Source: Sulfurimonas autotrophica (GTDB taxonomy: Bacteria > Campylobacterota > Campylobacteria > Campylobacterales > Sulfurimonadaceae). From it: DNA of 7,283 nucleotides. A program made the translations under genes and the position numbers. The stretch is taken from NCBI GenBank assembly GCA_015662405.1, contig DQUE01000024.1:1-7283 (forward strand), read 5' to 3'. Under the pieces are notes generated by a model, which saw nothing but the letters and a program-made list of their open reading frames with translations, had not been told where the DNA came from and ran no database searches. Below, piece by piece: positions 1 through 6,858 of the stretch. Position 1 is the first letter of the stretch; each line of letters begins with the position of its first letter.

Positions 1-4
1 ATAT

Positions 5-79
5 TCCGGATTAGCTCAGCGGTAGAGTAGGTGACTGTTAATCACTTGGTCACTGGTTCGAATCCAGTATCCGGAGCCA
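5..79 (+). tRNA. tRNA-Asn (anticodon GUU), copy 1
   Basis: The cloverleaf can be folded by eye. The acceptor stem pairs TCCGGAT (5-11) with ATCCGGA (69-75), followed by discriminator G76 and an encoded CCA (77-79). The D arm has the usual AGCTCAGCGGTAGAG form. The anticodon stem GGTGA/TCACT encloses loop CTGTTAA with anticodon GTT at 37-39, which reads Asn codons AAC and AAU. The T arm carries GGTTCGAATCC. The U1-A72 pair with G73 matches bacterial tRNA-Asn. The gene is 75 nt with no intron or defect. Its promoter is not seen and should lie before the window start. It is identical to the copy at 99-173. Confidence 0.97.
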
Positions 80-98
80 TTTTTAAGACTTTCTATAT

Positions 99-173
99 TC
101 CGGATTAGCTCAGCGGTAGAGTAGGTGACTGTTAATCACTTGGTCACTGGTTCGAATCCAGTATCCGGAGCCA
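99..173 (+). tRNA. tRNA-Asn (anticodon GUU), copy 2
   Basis: This is an exact copy of the tRNA at 5-79, offset by 94 bases. Acceptor halves are at 99-105 and 163-169, the discriminator is G170 and CCA is encoded at 171-173. The anticodon GTT lies at 131-133. Only 25 bases separate mature end and mature start between the copies if the encoded CCA of the first is not counted, or 19 if it is, and no promoter fits there, so the two are probably co-transcribed and cut apart by RNase P and 3' processing enzymes. No strong terminator follows; a weak 4-bp hairpin (191-202) before T205-T210 is the only candidate. Confidence 0.97.
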
Positions 174-367
174 TGCGATATAGGAGTTTATAGATTCTTC
201 TAAATTTTTTGACTATCATCTATTTTAAAGACTTTACTCACTTTACTTAACTAATATTTAAAGAAAAAAATATTTTGTATCTAGTATTTGGAACTATAAT
301 AAAAAATTTCCTCGACAAACAAACCCTACATAATAAATACTAATTTTTAACAAAAAAATCTTAGAGA

Positions 368-509
368 TATTCTAATGTAATGGGTGCTTTTATTGGCATT
401 GAGATATTGTGCTATATTTTTCATAGCCTCAGATGAACTTGACTTAACTTTGAACTCACCTGTATTGAAAATGAGCAACATGTCCATCAGTAAATATTTC
501 AGTAAGTAC
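368..509 (-). pseudogene. possible decayed fragment of an OmpA-like domain protein
   Basis: Read on the minus strand, 472-368 encodes a segment containing IFNTGEFKVKSSSS and KNIAQYLNANKS. It resembles the start of an OmpA C-terminal (peptidoglycan-binding) domain, whose common pattern is F-D-T-G-K-x-x-I-K-P-E-S, then L-x-x-I-A-x-x-L-x-x-N-P. The expected following G-H-T-D motif is missing; the frame instead runs into SLRFFC and a stop. Just upstream, at 509-474 in another frame, the residues LTEIFTDGHVA resemble the lead-in of such domains. That would imply a frameshift or small deletion near 473. No start codon with a ribosome site is seen. The resemblance is from memory of the family and the segment is short, so chance is possible. 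If real, it is a dead remnant beside a tRNA locus. Confidence 0.33.
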
Positions 510-617
510 CTAACAAAAATAAATGACATAAAAAGTAGGACTGAAAATTACTATTCGCAATATGACATTAATTCTTGTTAAGCACTTACTATTTCATTCA
601 GTCAAAAATACTCTCTC

Positions 618-647
618 TTGCAAAATTTGGATTAAATAGCGTATAAT
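618..647 (+). promoter_or_regulatory. sigma70-type promoter for lnt, probably leaderless
   Basis: A perfect TATAAT -10 box lies at 642-647 and TTGCAA at 618-623, with an 18-base spacer. A start site 6-8 bases past the -10 box would fall at about 653-655, on or next to the lnt ATG at 654. The intervening bases CTCAAA contain no Shine-Dalgarno sequence, as expected for a leaderless mRNA. The boxes are seen directly; the start site is inferred. Confidence 0.65.
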
Positions 648-653
648 CTCAAA

Positions 654-1862
654 ATGAATAGACTTACAAAAGATTTTTTCCTTGCGATACTTACTGCCCT
701 GCTTTTTAGTGCATTTATCTATTTGGAACATATTGGCATAACAAACAAGCTACTCAACACACTTTTTGGGCTTGGCGCGATTGCTTTGCTTTTATATATC
801 CCTAAAAGAGCGCTCCTGATTACTGGTTTTTTTATAGGGATTTTGTGGTTTTACTGGATTGGGTATAGCTTTGAGTACCAAGGGGTTGGCTACATGCAAC
901 CTATTGTCACATTTGGATTTGGTATTTTGTATCTCATCTTTTTTGCACCATTAGCATTTAGCAATAATGCTCTTGTGCGTGCAGCCCTACTCTTTGGACT
1001 TAGTTTTATAGAGCCACTGGGCTGGAACTGGATGAAAATTGAGCTACCCTTTATCAATAGTTACTTCGGTGTATATAAATACCAATTTGCCATCATTTTA
1101 CTTGCACTCTCTCTTCCTTATCTAATCAAAGAGAAAAAATATAGGTTTTTACCACTCCTTTTGCTAATATTTGCGCTCAATTATGGCTATCCAAAACAGT
1201 CACAAGCACCTCTTAAAATTAAACTCGTAGAGACACAGATACCACAAGAAGTAAAATGGAGAAGAAGCAGTATCTATCCAACCGTTGCTATGATTTTTGA
1301 CGAGATCGCTAAAGCAAAACAAGAAGGGTATGATATTATCGTTTTTCCGGAATCTGTTTTTCCTTTATTCCTCAATAAGTTTCCAAAATTACTGCAAGAG
1401 TTGTCACGAGCATCACAAGGTATTGCTATAATAGCAGGTGCGCTCATGCATGAAAATGATCACAACTATAATGTAACATATATATTTAACGATGGAGAGT
1501 ATAGCGTTGCAAAAAAGATGATTTTAGTCCCTTTTGGCGAATATATTCCTTTGCCGAAATTTGCACAAAAATTTATTAATGATACCTTTTTTCAAGGAGG
1601 AAGCGATTTTGTTACAGCAAAAGAACCTACTGACTTTACTATAAAAGGTGTTAAATTTCGCAATGCTATTTGCTATGAGGCTACATGTCAAGAACTTTAT
1701 GAGGGGGATGTGAAGTATATGATTGCCTCGAGTAATAATGGCTGGTTTGTGCCATCTATAGAGCCGACTCTGCAAAAACTTCTCTTAGAGTACTACGGAA
1801 GAAAAAATGGTGTCACAATATACCATGCAGCAAATATGAGTGCTACAGCTGTAATCAAATAG
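654..1862 (+). CDS. lnt: apolipoprotein N-acyltransferase (Lnt)
   Basis: Lnt is an inner-membrane enzyme that N-acylates the N-terminal diacylglyceryl-cysteine of lipoproteins, the last step of lipoprotein maturation. The first ~180 residues hold about six or seven hydrophobic segments (roughly 7-24, 33-48, 52-70, 80-100, 104-122, 143-157, 164-177). The nitrilase-like catalytic domain follows from about 187. The Glu-Lys-Cys triad is visible as E233 (FPESVFP), K288 (KKMILVPFGEY) and C340 (AICYEA), with E296 and E342 in the expected places. The protein has 402 residues against 512 in E. coli and stops at SATAVIK, so the final periplasmic tail and last transmembrane helix of the E. coli enzyme are absent; short forms are, from memory, usual in Campylobacterota. 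The ATG at 654 is chosen because the next in-frame starts would remove the first membrane helix, even though no ribosome site precedes it. Confidence 0.93.
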   Translation: MNRLTKDFFLAILTALLFSAFIYLEHIGITNKLLNTLFGLGAIALLLYIPKRALLITGFFIGILWFYWIGYSFEYQGVGYMQPIVTFGFGILYLIFFAPLAFSNNALVRAALLFGLSFIEPLGWNWMKIELPFINSYFGVYKYQFAIILLALSLPYLIKEKKYRFLPLLLLIFALNYGYPKQSQAPLKIKLVETQIPQEVKWRRSSIYPTVAMIFDEIAKAKQEGYDIIVFPESVFPLFLNKFPKLLQELSRASQGIAIIAGALMHENDHNYNVTYIFNDGEYSVAKKMILVPFGEYIPLPKFAQKFINDTFFQGGSDFVTAKEPTDFTIKGVKFRNAICYEATCQELYEGDVKYMIASSNNGWFVPSIEPTLQKLLLEYYGRKNGVTIYHAANMSATAVIK

Positions 1863-1874
1863 AAATAACAAATT

Positions 1875-1883
1875 TGCTATAAT
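1875..1883 (+). promoter_or_regulatory. extended -10 promoter for ppk
   Basis: TGCTATAAT (extended -10, TGnTATAAT) lies in the 53-base gap between the lnt stop and the ATG of ppk, behind a short T run. This form is typical of the main sigma factor in Campylobacterota, where -35 boxes are poorly conserved. A start near 1890 would give ppk a leader of about 26 bases, so ppk need not depend on read-through from lnt. Confidence 0.6.
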
Positions 1884-1915
1884 AAGAAAAAAATAATTCA
1901 TTGGGATTAAAAAAT

Positions 1916-4015
1916 ATGATAAACCTTAAAAATCCAAATCTCTATTTAAACCGTGAACTCTCATGGCTACAATTTAATACAAGAGTCTTAAAACAAGCCC
2001 AAGATGAATCTTTACCACTGCTAGAACGCTTAAAATTCCTTGCAATTTATGGTACAAATTTAGATGAGTTTTACATGATTCGTGTTGCAGGGCTTAAAAA
2101 ACTTTTTGCCGCTGGTATTATTGTCTCCGGTGCTGATAGACTCACACCACTGCAACAACTACGTGAAATCAGAAACTATTTACATCAAGAACAACAGGTT
2201 GTAGAGCACTGCAGAAGTGAAATTTTTAAAAAACTAGAGCCACATGGCATCAGTGTAAAAACCTATGATGAAGTCAACAACCAAGAAAAACACAAGCTCA
2301 ATCAATATTTTAACGAAAATATCTATCCTGTTATTATCCCGATTGCTGTTGACGCCACGCACCCTTTTCCACATCTAAACAACCTTAGTTTTGGACTTAT
2401 AGTCAAACTGCGTGATATGGAAAATGAAAATATAGAGCGCTTTGGAATCATACGTGTACCTCGTGTTTTAGATCGATTTGTAGAGCTTGGAAATGGTACC
2501 TATGTTCCGATAGAGAGCGTCGTTCAAAAACATGTTGACGAACTTTTTCCCGGATATGAACTTATAAAATATGCACCGTTTCGTGTAACAAGAAATGCGG
2601 ATATTGCCATCGAAGAGGAGGAGGCTGATGACTTTATGGAGATTCTTGAAGAGGGTCTTAAACTCCGTCGCAAAGGTGAGATGGTACGGCTTGAGGTTGG
2701 CTCAAATGCGGATGATGAAATTATCAACTTTTTTAACAGCCATGCACATGTATATAAAGATGACATCTACAAATACCATACATTTTTAAACCTCTCAAGT
2801 CTTTGGCAGATTGTTGCAAACAAAGATTTTGCACACCTTTTAGCTCCTGCATTTCAACCAAAAAACCTGCCACCTTTTGAAAACAATGAAGATATATTTA
2901 ACATTTTAGAAAAGCAAGATGTTTTAACATACCATCCTTATGAGAGTTTTGATCCGGTTGTCACCTTAATTCAATGTGCGGCAAAAGATCCTGATGTTGT
3001 CTCTATAAAAATGACACTCTATCGCTCCGGCACAAAATCACCGATTGTAAAAGCACTTATGGATGCAAGCGAATCAGGGAAGCAAGTGACTGTTATGGTT
3101 GAGCTTAAAGCAAGATTTGATGAAGAGAATAATCTTATTTGGGCAAAAGCACTTGAGAAATCTGGAGCACATGTTATTTATGGTATTCAAGGATTTAAGG
3201 TTCATGCAAAAGCAACACTTATTACGAGACGAAAAGATGGAAAACTCAAACAGTATGCTCATTTAGGAACAGGAAACTACAATCCTTCTACTGCTAAAAT
3301 CTATACAGATATGAGCTATATGACGAGCAAAGAGAGTATTACAAATGATTTAACACGGTTTTTTCATTTTTTAACAGGTTTTAGCAAAAAAGGTAAGCTT
3401 AATGAACTCTATATGGCACCTTCACAAATCAAACCAAAACTACTCTCTCTCATCAATAATGAAACAAGACAAGGAAAAAATGGACACATTATTGCTAAAG
3501 TAAATTCATTAGTTGATGATGATGTCATTAGAGCACTCTACAAAGCCTCTATGGCTGGTGTTACAGTTGAGCTGATTGTTCGTGGTATCTGTTGTCTCAA
3601 ACCCGGCATAAAAAATGTAAGCGAAAACATTAGAGTTATTTCAATTCTTGGAAAATATCTCGAACATGCCCGTGCATTTTATTTTAAAAATGATGCTTCA
3701 AAAGTCTATATTTCAAGTGCCGATTGGATGCCTCGAAACCTTGTGCGTCGCATTGAACTCCTTACAGCCATAAAAGATGAAGATGCGAAAAAGAAAATTA
3801 TTCAAATATTAAAACTGCAGTGCTCAGACAACGCCCTCGCTCATGAGCTACAAAGTGATGGCACCTACAGAAAAATTAAACCAAAAGAGGGAGAAAAAGT
3901 CATCAATAATCATAAACTTCTTGAAGACTATGTTAACCGTATAGCAAAGGCAACACGCAAAGAGACCTCTACCTATGTACAGCAACTTGTTAACCGCCTT
4001 TTTATTGAAAGTTAA
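1916..4015 (+). CDS. ppk: polyphosphate kinase 1 (PPK1)
   Basis: PPK1 reversibly transfers the ATP gamma-phosphate to growing polyphosphate chains, via an autophosphorylated histidine. All four family domains are present in 699 residues (E. coli has 688): N domain 1-105 with RELSWLQFN and NLDEFYMIRVAGLK, head domain about 110-310, and two phospholipase D-like C domains. Numbered from ATG 1916, the catalytic histidines are H430 (FKVHAKA) and H449 (AHLGTGNYN), and the phosphate/metal-binding arginines are R370 (YRSGTKS) and R400 (KARFDEENN). An in-frame TTG at 1901 would add five residues, but it has no ribosome site. ATG 1916 follows a modest GGGAT at a 9-base spacing and gives the usual N-terminal length. 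Polyphosphate made here would serve as phosphate store and in stress survival. Confidence 0.96.
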   Translation: MINLKNPNLYLNRELSWLQFNTRVLKQAQDESLPLLERLKFLAIYGTNLDEFYMIRVAGLKKLFAAGIIVSGADRLTPLQQLREIRNYLHQEQQVVEHCRSEIFKKLEPHGISVKTYDEVNNQEKHKLNQYFNENIYPVIIPIAVDATHPFPHLNNLSFGLIVKLRDMENENIERFGIIRVPRVLDRFVELGNGTYVPIESVVQKHVDELFPGYELIKYAPFRVTRNADIAIEEEEADDFMEILEEGLKLRRKGEMVRLEVGSNADDEIINFFNSHAHVYKDDIYKYHTFLNLSSLWQIVANKDFAHLLAPAFQPKNLPPFENNEDIFNILEKQDVLTYHPYESFDPVVTLIQCAAKDPDVVSIKMTLYRSGTKSPIVKALMDASESGKQVTVMVELKARFDEENNLIWAKALEKSGAHVIYGIQGFKVHAKATLITRRKDGKLKQYAHLGTGNYNPSTAKIYTDMSYMTSKESITNDLTRFFHFLTGFSKKGKLNELYMAPSQIKPKLLSLINNETRQGKNGHIIAKVNSLVDDDVIRALYKASMAGVTVELIVRGICCLKPGIKNVSENIRVISILGKYLEHARAFYFKNDASKVYISSADWMPRNLVRRIELLTAIKDEDAKKKIIQILKLQCSDNALAHELQSDGTYRKIKPKEGEKVINNHKLLEDYVNRIAKATRKETSTYVQQLVNRLFIES

Positions 4016-4026
4016 GGAAAATTTTT

Positions 4027-4554
4027 ATGTTACATGTATATAAAAACAGCACTCCGCTTATAGGAGAAAATAGCTGGATTGCTCCTTCTGCAGATCTCAT
4101 CGGCGATGTAACTTGTGGGAGTGATTGCTCTATCTGGTTTGGGTGTGTTGTTCGTGGCGATGTGCACTACATAAAAATCGGTAATCGTGTCAATATACAA
4201 GATTTAAGTATGATACATGTAACGCATTACAAAAAAGAGGATAAAAGTGATGGTAATCCAACAATAATCGAAGATGATGTCACCATAGGACATCGTGTAA
4301 TGCTTCACGGTTGCACTATAAAAAAAGCCTCTCTTGTTGGAATGAGTGCTACTATTTTAGATGGTGCTGTGATAGGAGAAGAGAGTATCGTCGGTGCAGG
4401 TTCACTTGTTACAAAAAACAAAATTTTTCCACCCCGTTCACTCATTATGGGAACTCCTGCAAAAGTTGTCAGAGAACTGCGCGAAGAGGAGATAGAAGAG
4501 CTCTACGCCTCCGCCTCACGCTATGTAGAGTTTAAAAATAACTATGTACGATAA
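4027..4554 (+). CDS. gamma-carbonic anhydrase-like hexapeptide-repeat protein (YrdA/PaaY/CaiE family)
   Basis: This 175-residue protein is a left-handed beta-helix of the gamma-carbonic anhydrase class, expected to be a cytoplasmic homotrimer with a metal site between subunits. Hexapeptide repeats run from about residue 13 to 145. The three histidines expected to bind Zn/Fe/Co are H64 (SMIHVT), H89 (IGHRV) and H94 (MLHGC). R43 and D45 (VVRGDV) and Q58-D59 (NIQDLS) match conserved family residues. The end, MGTPAKVVRELREEEI, is characteristic. Some relatives are true carbonic anhydrases, while others (PaaY, CaiE) are thioesterases or have no known activity, so the reaction is not settled by sequence. 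The ribosome site AAGGA (4014-4018) overlaps the ppk stop, with an 11-base intergenic gap, so it is probably translated from the ppk transcript. Its last 13 bases overlap argJ on the other strand. Confidence 0.9.
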   Translation: MLHVYKNSTPLIGENSWIAPSADLIGDVTCGSDCSIWFGCVVRGDVHYIKIGNRVNIQDLSMIHVTHYKKEDKSDGNPTIIEDDVTIGHRVMLHGCTIKKASLVGMSATILDGAVIGEESIVGAGSLVTKNKIFPPRSLIMGTPAKVVRELREEEIEELYASASRYVEFKNNYVR

Positions 4555-5720
4555 TCTGCATTAATTTTAACATACTCATAGCCCAAATCACAGCCAAAAG
4601 CTGTGAATCTACCATCTCCTATACCTAAATCACAACAAATACGAAAACGCTCTCTTTGCATAATTGCAGCAGCTTTTCGCTCCATCTCCGCATCAAAATA
4701 GAGTCTGCCTCTATCATAAACACAGAGATCTTCAAAAGAGATTTTTAGACGCTCTTCACTTGCCTCTGCTCCGCTTGCACCAACTGTTGCAGCAATTCTA
4801 CCCCAATTTGGATCTTCACCATAGAGTGCCGTTTTTACAAGCAAAGAGTTTGTGAGTGCTTTTGCCACAACTTCTGCTTCTTCATCATTTTTAGCACCTG
4901 TTATCTCATATGTCACAAGCTTTGTAGCTCCCTCGCCATCTCTTACCATTTCACGTGCTAAAAAACGCATAATTTTATAGAGTGCTTCACTAAATGCTTC
5001 TTGATGATATGCTCCACTTTTTTTATTACTCAGCAACATCACTGTATCATTTGTAGAGGTATCCCCATCTACACTTGCTGCATTAAAAGTAGTCTTTACA
5101 TGGACATCAAGAAGATTTTGCATCTCTGCTTTATCTATTTTTGCATCTGTCGTTATAAAACAGAGCATTGTTGCCATCGCAGGGTTAATCATTCCGGCAC
5201 CTTTTGCCATAGCACCTATATGAAAACTACTTCCATCTGCAAGGAGAACTTTGTAGGCAATCTGTTTTGTAAAGGTGTCTGTCGTCAAAATCGCAGCTGC
5301 TGCAGCATTATTGTCTTTTTTTGTCACATCAAAGCGCTTTGCCCCTGCAATTATCTTCTCTTTTGGTAATCGAACACCAATTACTCCAGTAGAGCTCATT
5401 ACAGGATTGACAATTTTTTCAGGAAGTGTTGCTAAAATTTCATCAATATCCTCTATACCTGCTTGTCCGGTCATTGCATTGGCATTTTTTGCATTCATCA
5501 ATACAAAATTTGTTTGAAACTCCCCTTTTTTCTTGAAGTGGCGTATTGGGGCTGCTGTCATTTTATTTGTCGTAAATACAGTAGCTATTTCACACAGCGT
5601 ATCGCTATATACAAACGCCATATCCTTTGCATTTTTTGGTTTTAATCCAGCACTGATACCATCTGCATAAAAACCATCTGATGCACAAACTCCACCCTCA
5701 ATTTTTACTAACTTATACAA
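4542..5720 (-). CDS. argJ: glutamate N-acetyltransferase / ornithine acetyltransferase (ArgJ)
   Basis: ArgJ moves the acetyl group from N-acetylornithine to glutamate, making ornithine and recycling N-acetylglutamate in the arginine pathway. Bifunctional forms also use acetyl-CoA; which kind this is cannot be told here. The 392-residue length is normal. The precursor self-cleaves at A183-T184 (PAMATML), leaving T184 as the catalytic nucleophile of the beta chain. T111-G112 (SSTGVIG) form the oxyanion hole. VDGDTSTNDT (217-226), GEDPNWGRI (301-309) and the C-terminal KINADYRT are family signatures. The start is a TTG: no better-placed ATG exists, the N-terminus fits the family, and an AAAGGAG lies 7 bases upstream. 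It overlaps the end of the channel gene by 8 bases, so translation is probably coupled. The 3' end overlaps the convergent gamma-CA gene by 13 bases. Confidence 0.95.
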   Translation of the reverse strand: MYKLVKIEGGVCASDGFYADGISAGLKPKNAKDMAFVYSDTLCEIATVFTTNKMTAAPIRHFKKKGEFQTNFVLMNAKNANAMTGQAGIEDIDEILATLPEKIVNPVMSSTGVIGVRLPKEKIIAGAKRFDVTKKDNNAAAAAILTTDTFTKQIAYKVLLADGSSFHIGAMAKGAGMINPAMATMLCFITTDAKIDKAEMQNLLDVHVKTTFNAASVDGDTSTNDTVMLLSNKKSGAYHQEAFSEALYKIMRFLAREMVRDGEGATKLVTYEITGAKNDEEAEVVAKALTNSLLVKTALYGEDPNWGRIAATVGASGAEASEERLKISFEDLCVYDRGRLYFDAEMERKAAAIMQRERFRICCDLGIGDGRFTAFGCDLGYEYVKINADYRT

Positions 5721-6843
5721 ATTTCAGCTCCTTTGGCTTGACTCTTTTTGCAATCAAATCTTTTGTTATTTTAATACCTTCTTGTGTACCTATAACCAAA
5801 AGTTTTGATTCACTAGTGATTAGTGTATCCCCTTTAGGCATTCCAATAAGTTTTCCATCTTTTCTTGTAATTCCCACAACAGAAGTATTGGCTATTTCAC
5901 GAATATGTGTCTCTTTGAGCTTTTTGAGCACGACCCAACTATAGCGTGGTACTGTTATCTCTTGCATATCTAATGGATTATCACTTTTATATAAAAACTC
6001 TTCAAGCAAATTTTCCATATCAGGGCGTGCTGCCATAGCCGAAACTCTTTGTGCAGTAAGTTTTGTAGGTGAAACAACTGTATCTGCACCAAGTTTTTTC
6101 AATTTTTCCACATCACTCATACTTTCAGCAGAAGAGATAATATAATATGGACGAGGTAAATAGTGCTCTTTCTCAAACAATCTTACAGAAGCGATCAAAG
6201 CGATATTATCAGCAATAGAATCAGACAAAGTTATTAAACCTTTTGCTGATGAAAGGTGTGCTTTAAGCATTGAGAGTTCAGCATGCGGTTCTGCTTGTAA
6301 AAAATGCGGATATCTATTTTCTACAGCCCATTCATGTATTTCAGGTCTTGGGTCAATCACAATAAAGGGAATGTGATTTTTTCTCAACTGTTTTGTAACT
6401 TCTATTGTATAATCATTATGATAGCATACAACAAAATGCTTTTTGAGCCTTGCTATTTTATAGAGCATTCTTCTCTCCTTTATTATTGCAACGATATGAC
6501 CCTTATTGATTTCCGCAACTAAAATACCAATTACACTTGAAAATACTGCAAAACCTGCAATTATCAAGTTAATTGTAAAAATTCGTCCTGTATCAGAAAT
6601 GGGAGCAATTTCACCAAAACCAACAGTTGTAAAAGTAATTGCTGTTTGATAAATTGCATCCATGACAGAAAAACCATCAATAAGTACATATCCAGATGTT
6701 CCAACAAGCATTACAATAACTGTTAAGATCAGAGGGAGACGAAAAGCTTTTAGATGGGGATAAACTTCAGGGAGAAGTTTAGGGTCAGGTTTGGGAGGGC
6801 TCTCCCAGTTGAGGAATTTACGAATCCTTGATGCAAGATTCAA
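5713..6843 (-). CDS. two-helix K+ channel with cytoplasmic RCK (TrkA-N/TrkA-C) domain, HpKchA-like
   Basis: This 376-residue protein has the plan of an MthK/Kch-type channel subunit that would assemble as a tetramer in the inner membrane. TM1 is at about 36-54, the pore loop at 62-80 with selectivity filter TVGFGE (73-78), TM2 at about 88-110, an RCK N-lobe at about 136-255 and a TrkA-C-like domain at about 291-366. The nucleotide-binding loop that is usually G-x-G-x-x-G reads VVCYHNDYT (138-146), without glycines; I recall nearly the same YHNEYT in H. pylori HpKchA, so this looks like a lineage trait. The start is TTG, with AGGA seven bases upstream; the next in-frame Met is residue 46, inside TM1. 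It is the middle gene of rpmB-channel-argJ. Likely role: K+ homeostasis. The gating ligand cannot be read from sequence. Confidence 0.9.
   Translation of the reverse strand: MNLASRIRKFLNWESPPKPDPKLLPEVYPHLKAFRLPLILTVIVMLVGTSGYVLIDGFSVMDAIYQTAITFTTVGFGEIAPISDTGRIFTINLIIAGFAVFSSVIGILVAEINKGHIVAIIKERRMLYKIARLKKHFVVCYHNDYTIEVTKQLRKNHIPFIVIDPRPEIHEWAVENRYPHFLQAEPHAELSMLKAHLSSAKGLITLSDSIADNIALIASVRLFEKEHYLPRPYYIISSAESMSDVEKLKKLGADTVVSPTKLTAQRVSAMAARPDMENLLEEFLYKSDNPLDMQEITVPRYSWVVLKKLKETHIREIANTSVVGITRKDGKLIGMPKGDTLITSESKLLVIGTQEGIKITKDLIAKRVKPKELKFV
5728..5734 (-). promoter_or_regulatory. strong ribosome binding site for argJ
   Basis: On the minus strand the sequence reads AAAGGAG, then seven bases, then TTG. 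This near-perfect Shine-Dalgarno lies inside the 3' end of the channel gene and is what settles the TTG start of argJ. Confidence 0.85.
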
Positions 6844-6850
6844 AACAAAT

Positions 6851-6854
6851 TCCT
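6851..6854 (-). promoter_or_regulatory. ribosome binding site for the K+ channel gene
   Basis: The minus strand reads TTAGGAA, with AGGA seven bases before the TTG at 6843-6841. It lies in the 15-base gap after the rpmB stop and supports the TTG start over any internal one. Confidence 0.75.
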
Positions 6855-6858
6855 AAGG

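Larger units (their letters stand above)
1..174 (+). repeat. tandem direct repeat carrying tRNA-Asn
   Basis: Bases 1-80 are identical to bases 95-174, including four bases before the tRNA (ATAT) and one after it (T). The match stops at 81 versus 175. The left edge is set by the window boundary, so the repeat unit could be longer and further copies could lie upstream. This fits a recent tandem duplication, or gene conversion keeping the copies identical. Confidence 0.95.
174..653. other. AT-rich intergenic stretch with no intact gene
   Basis: This 480-base stretch separates the tRNA pair from lnt. It is strongly AT-rich. Short open frames exist on both strands (384-581 plus, 347-529 minus), but neither has a Shine-Dalgarno sequence before its start, and the plus frame begins at a GTG with no recognisable protein pattern. 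A weak hairpin with T-run at 191-210 may end the tRNA transcript. The minus strand between about 368 and 509 has residues resembling an OmpA-like domain and is listed separately. The lnt promoter sits at the right end. I see nothing else recognisable in 211-367 or 510-617. Confidence 0.7.

Noticed and set aside
1..174. Tandem repeat considered as a CRISPR-like or phage att array
   Set aside because: The repeat unit is a complete tRNA gene with 19 bases between copies; there is no spacer series, integrase gene or third partial copy in the window.
188..210. Hairpin plus T-run as a rho-independent terminator after the tRNAs
   Set aside because: The stem is only about four AT-rich pairs (TAGA/TCTA), too weak to call; noted only in the intergenic description.
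384..581. Plus-strand 65-codon frame in the gap before lnt
   Set aside because: It starts at GTG with no ribosome site, shows no recognisable pattern, and the opposite strand better explains the residues as a gene scrap.
1901..1903. TTG as the start of ppk
   Set aside because: It has no ribosome site, and ATG 1916 gives the usual N-terminal length and a better upstream sequence.
4311..4535. Second plus-strand frame within the gamma-CA gene
   Set aside because: It overlaps the well-supported hexapeptide protein in another frame and has no ribosome site or family pattern.
5001..5369. Plus-strand 122-codon frame
   Set aside because: It lies wholly antisense inside argJ, whose protein is unmistakable; its Cys/His/Ile-rich composition is typical of a shadow frame.
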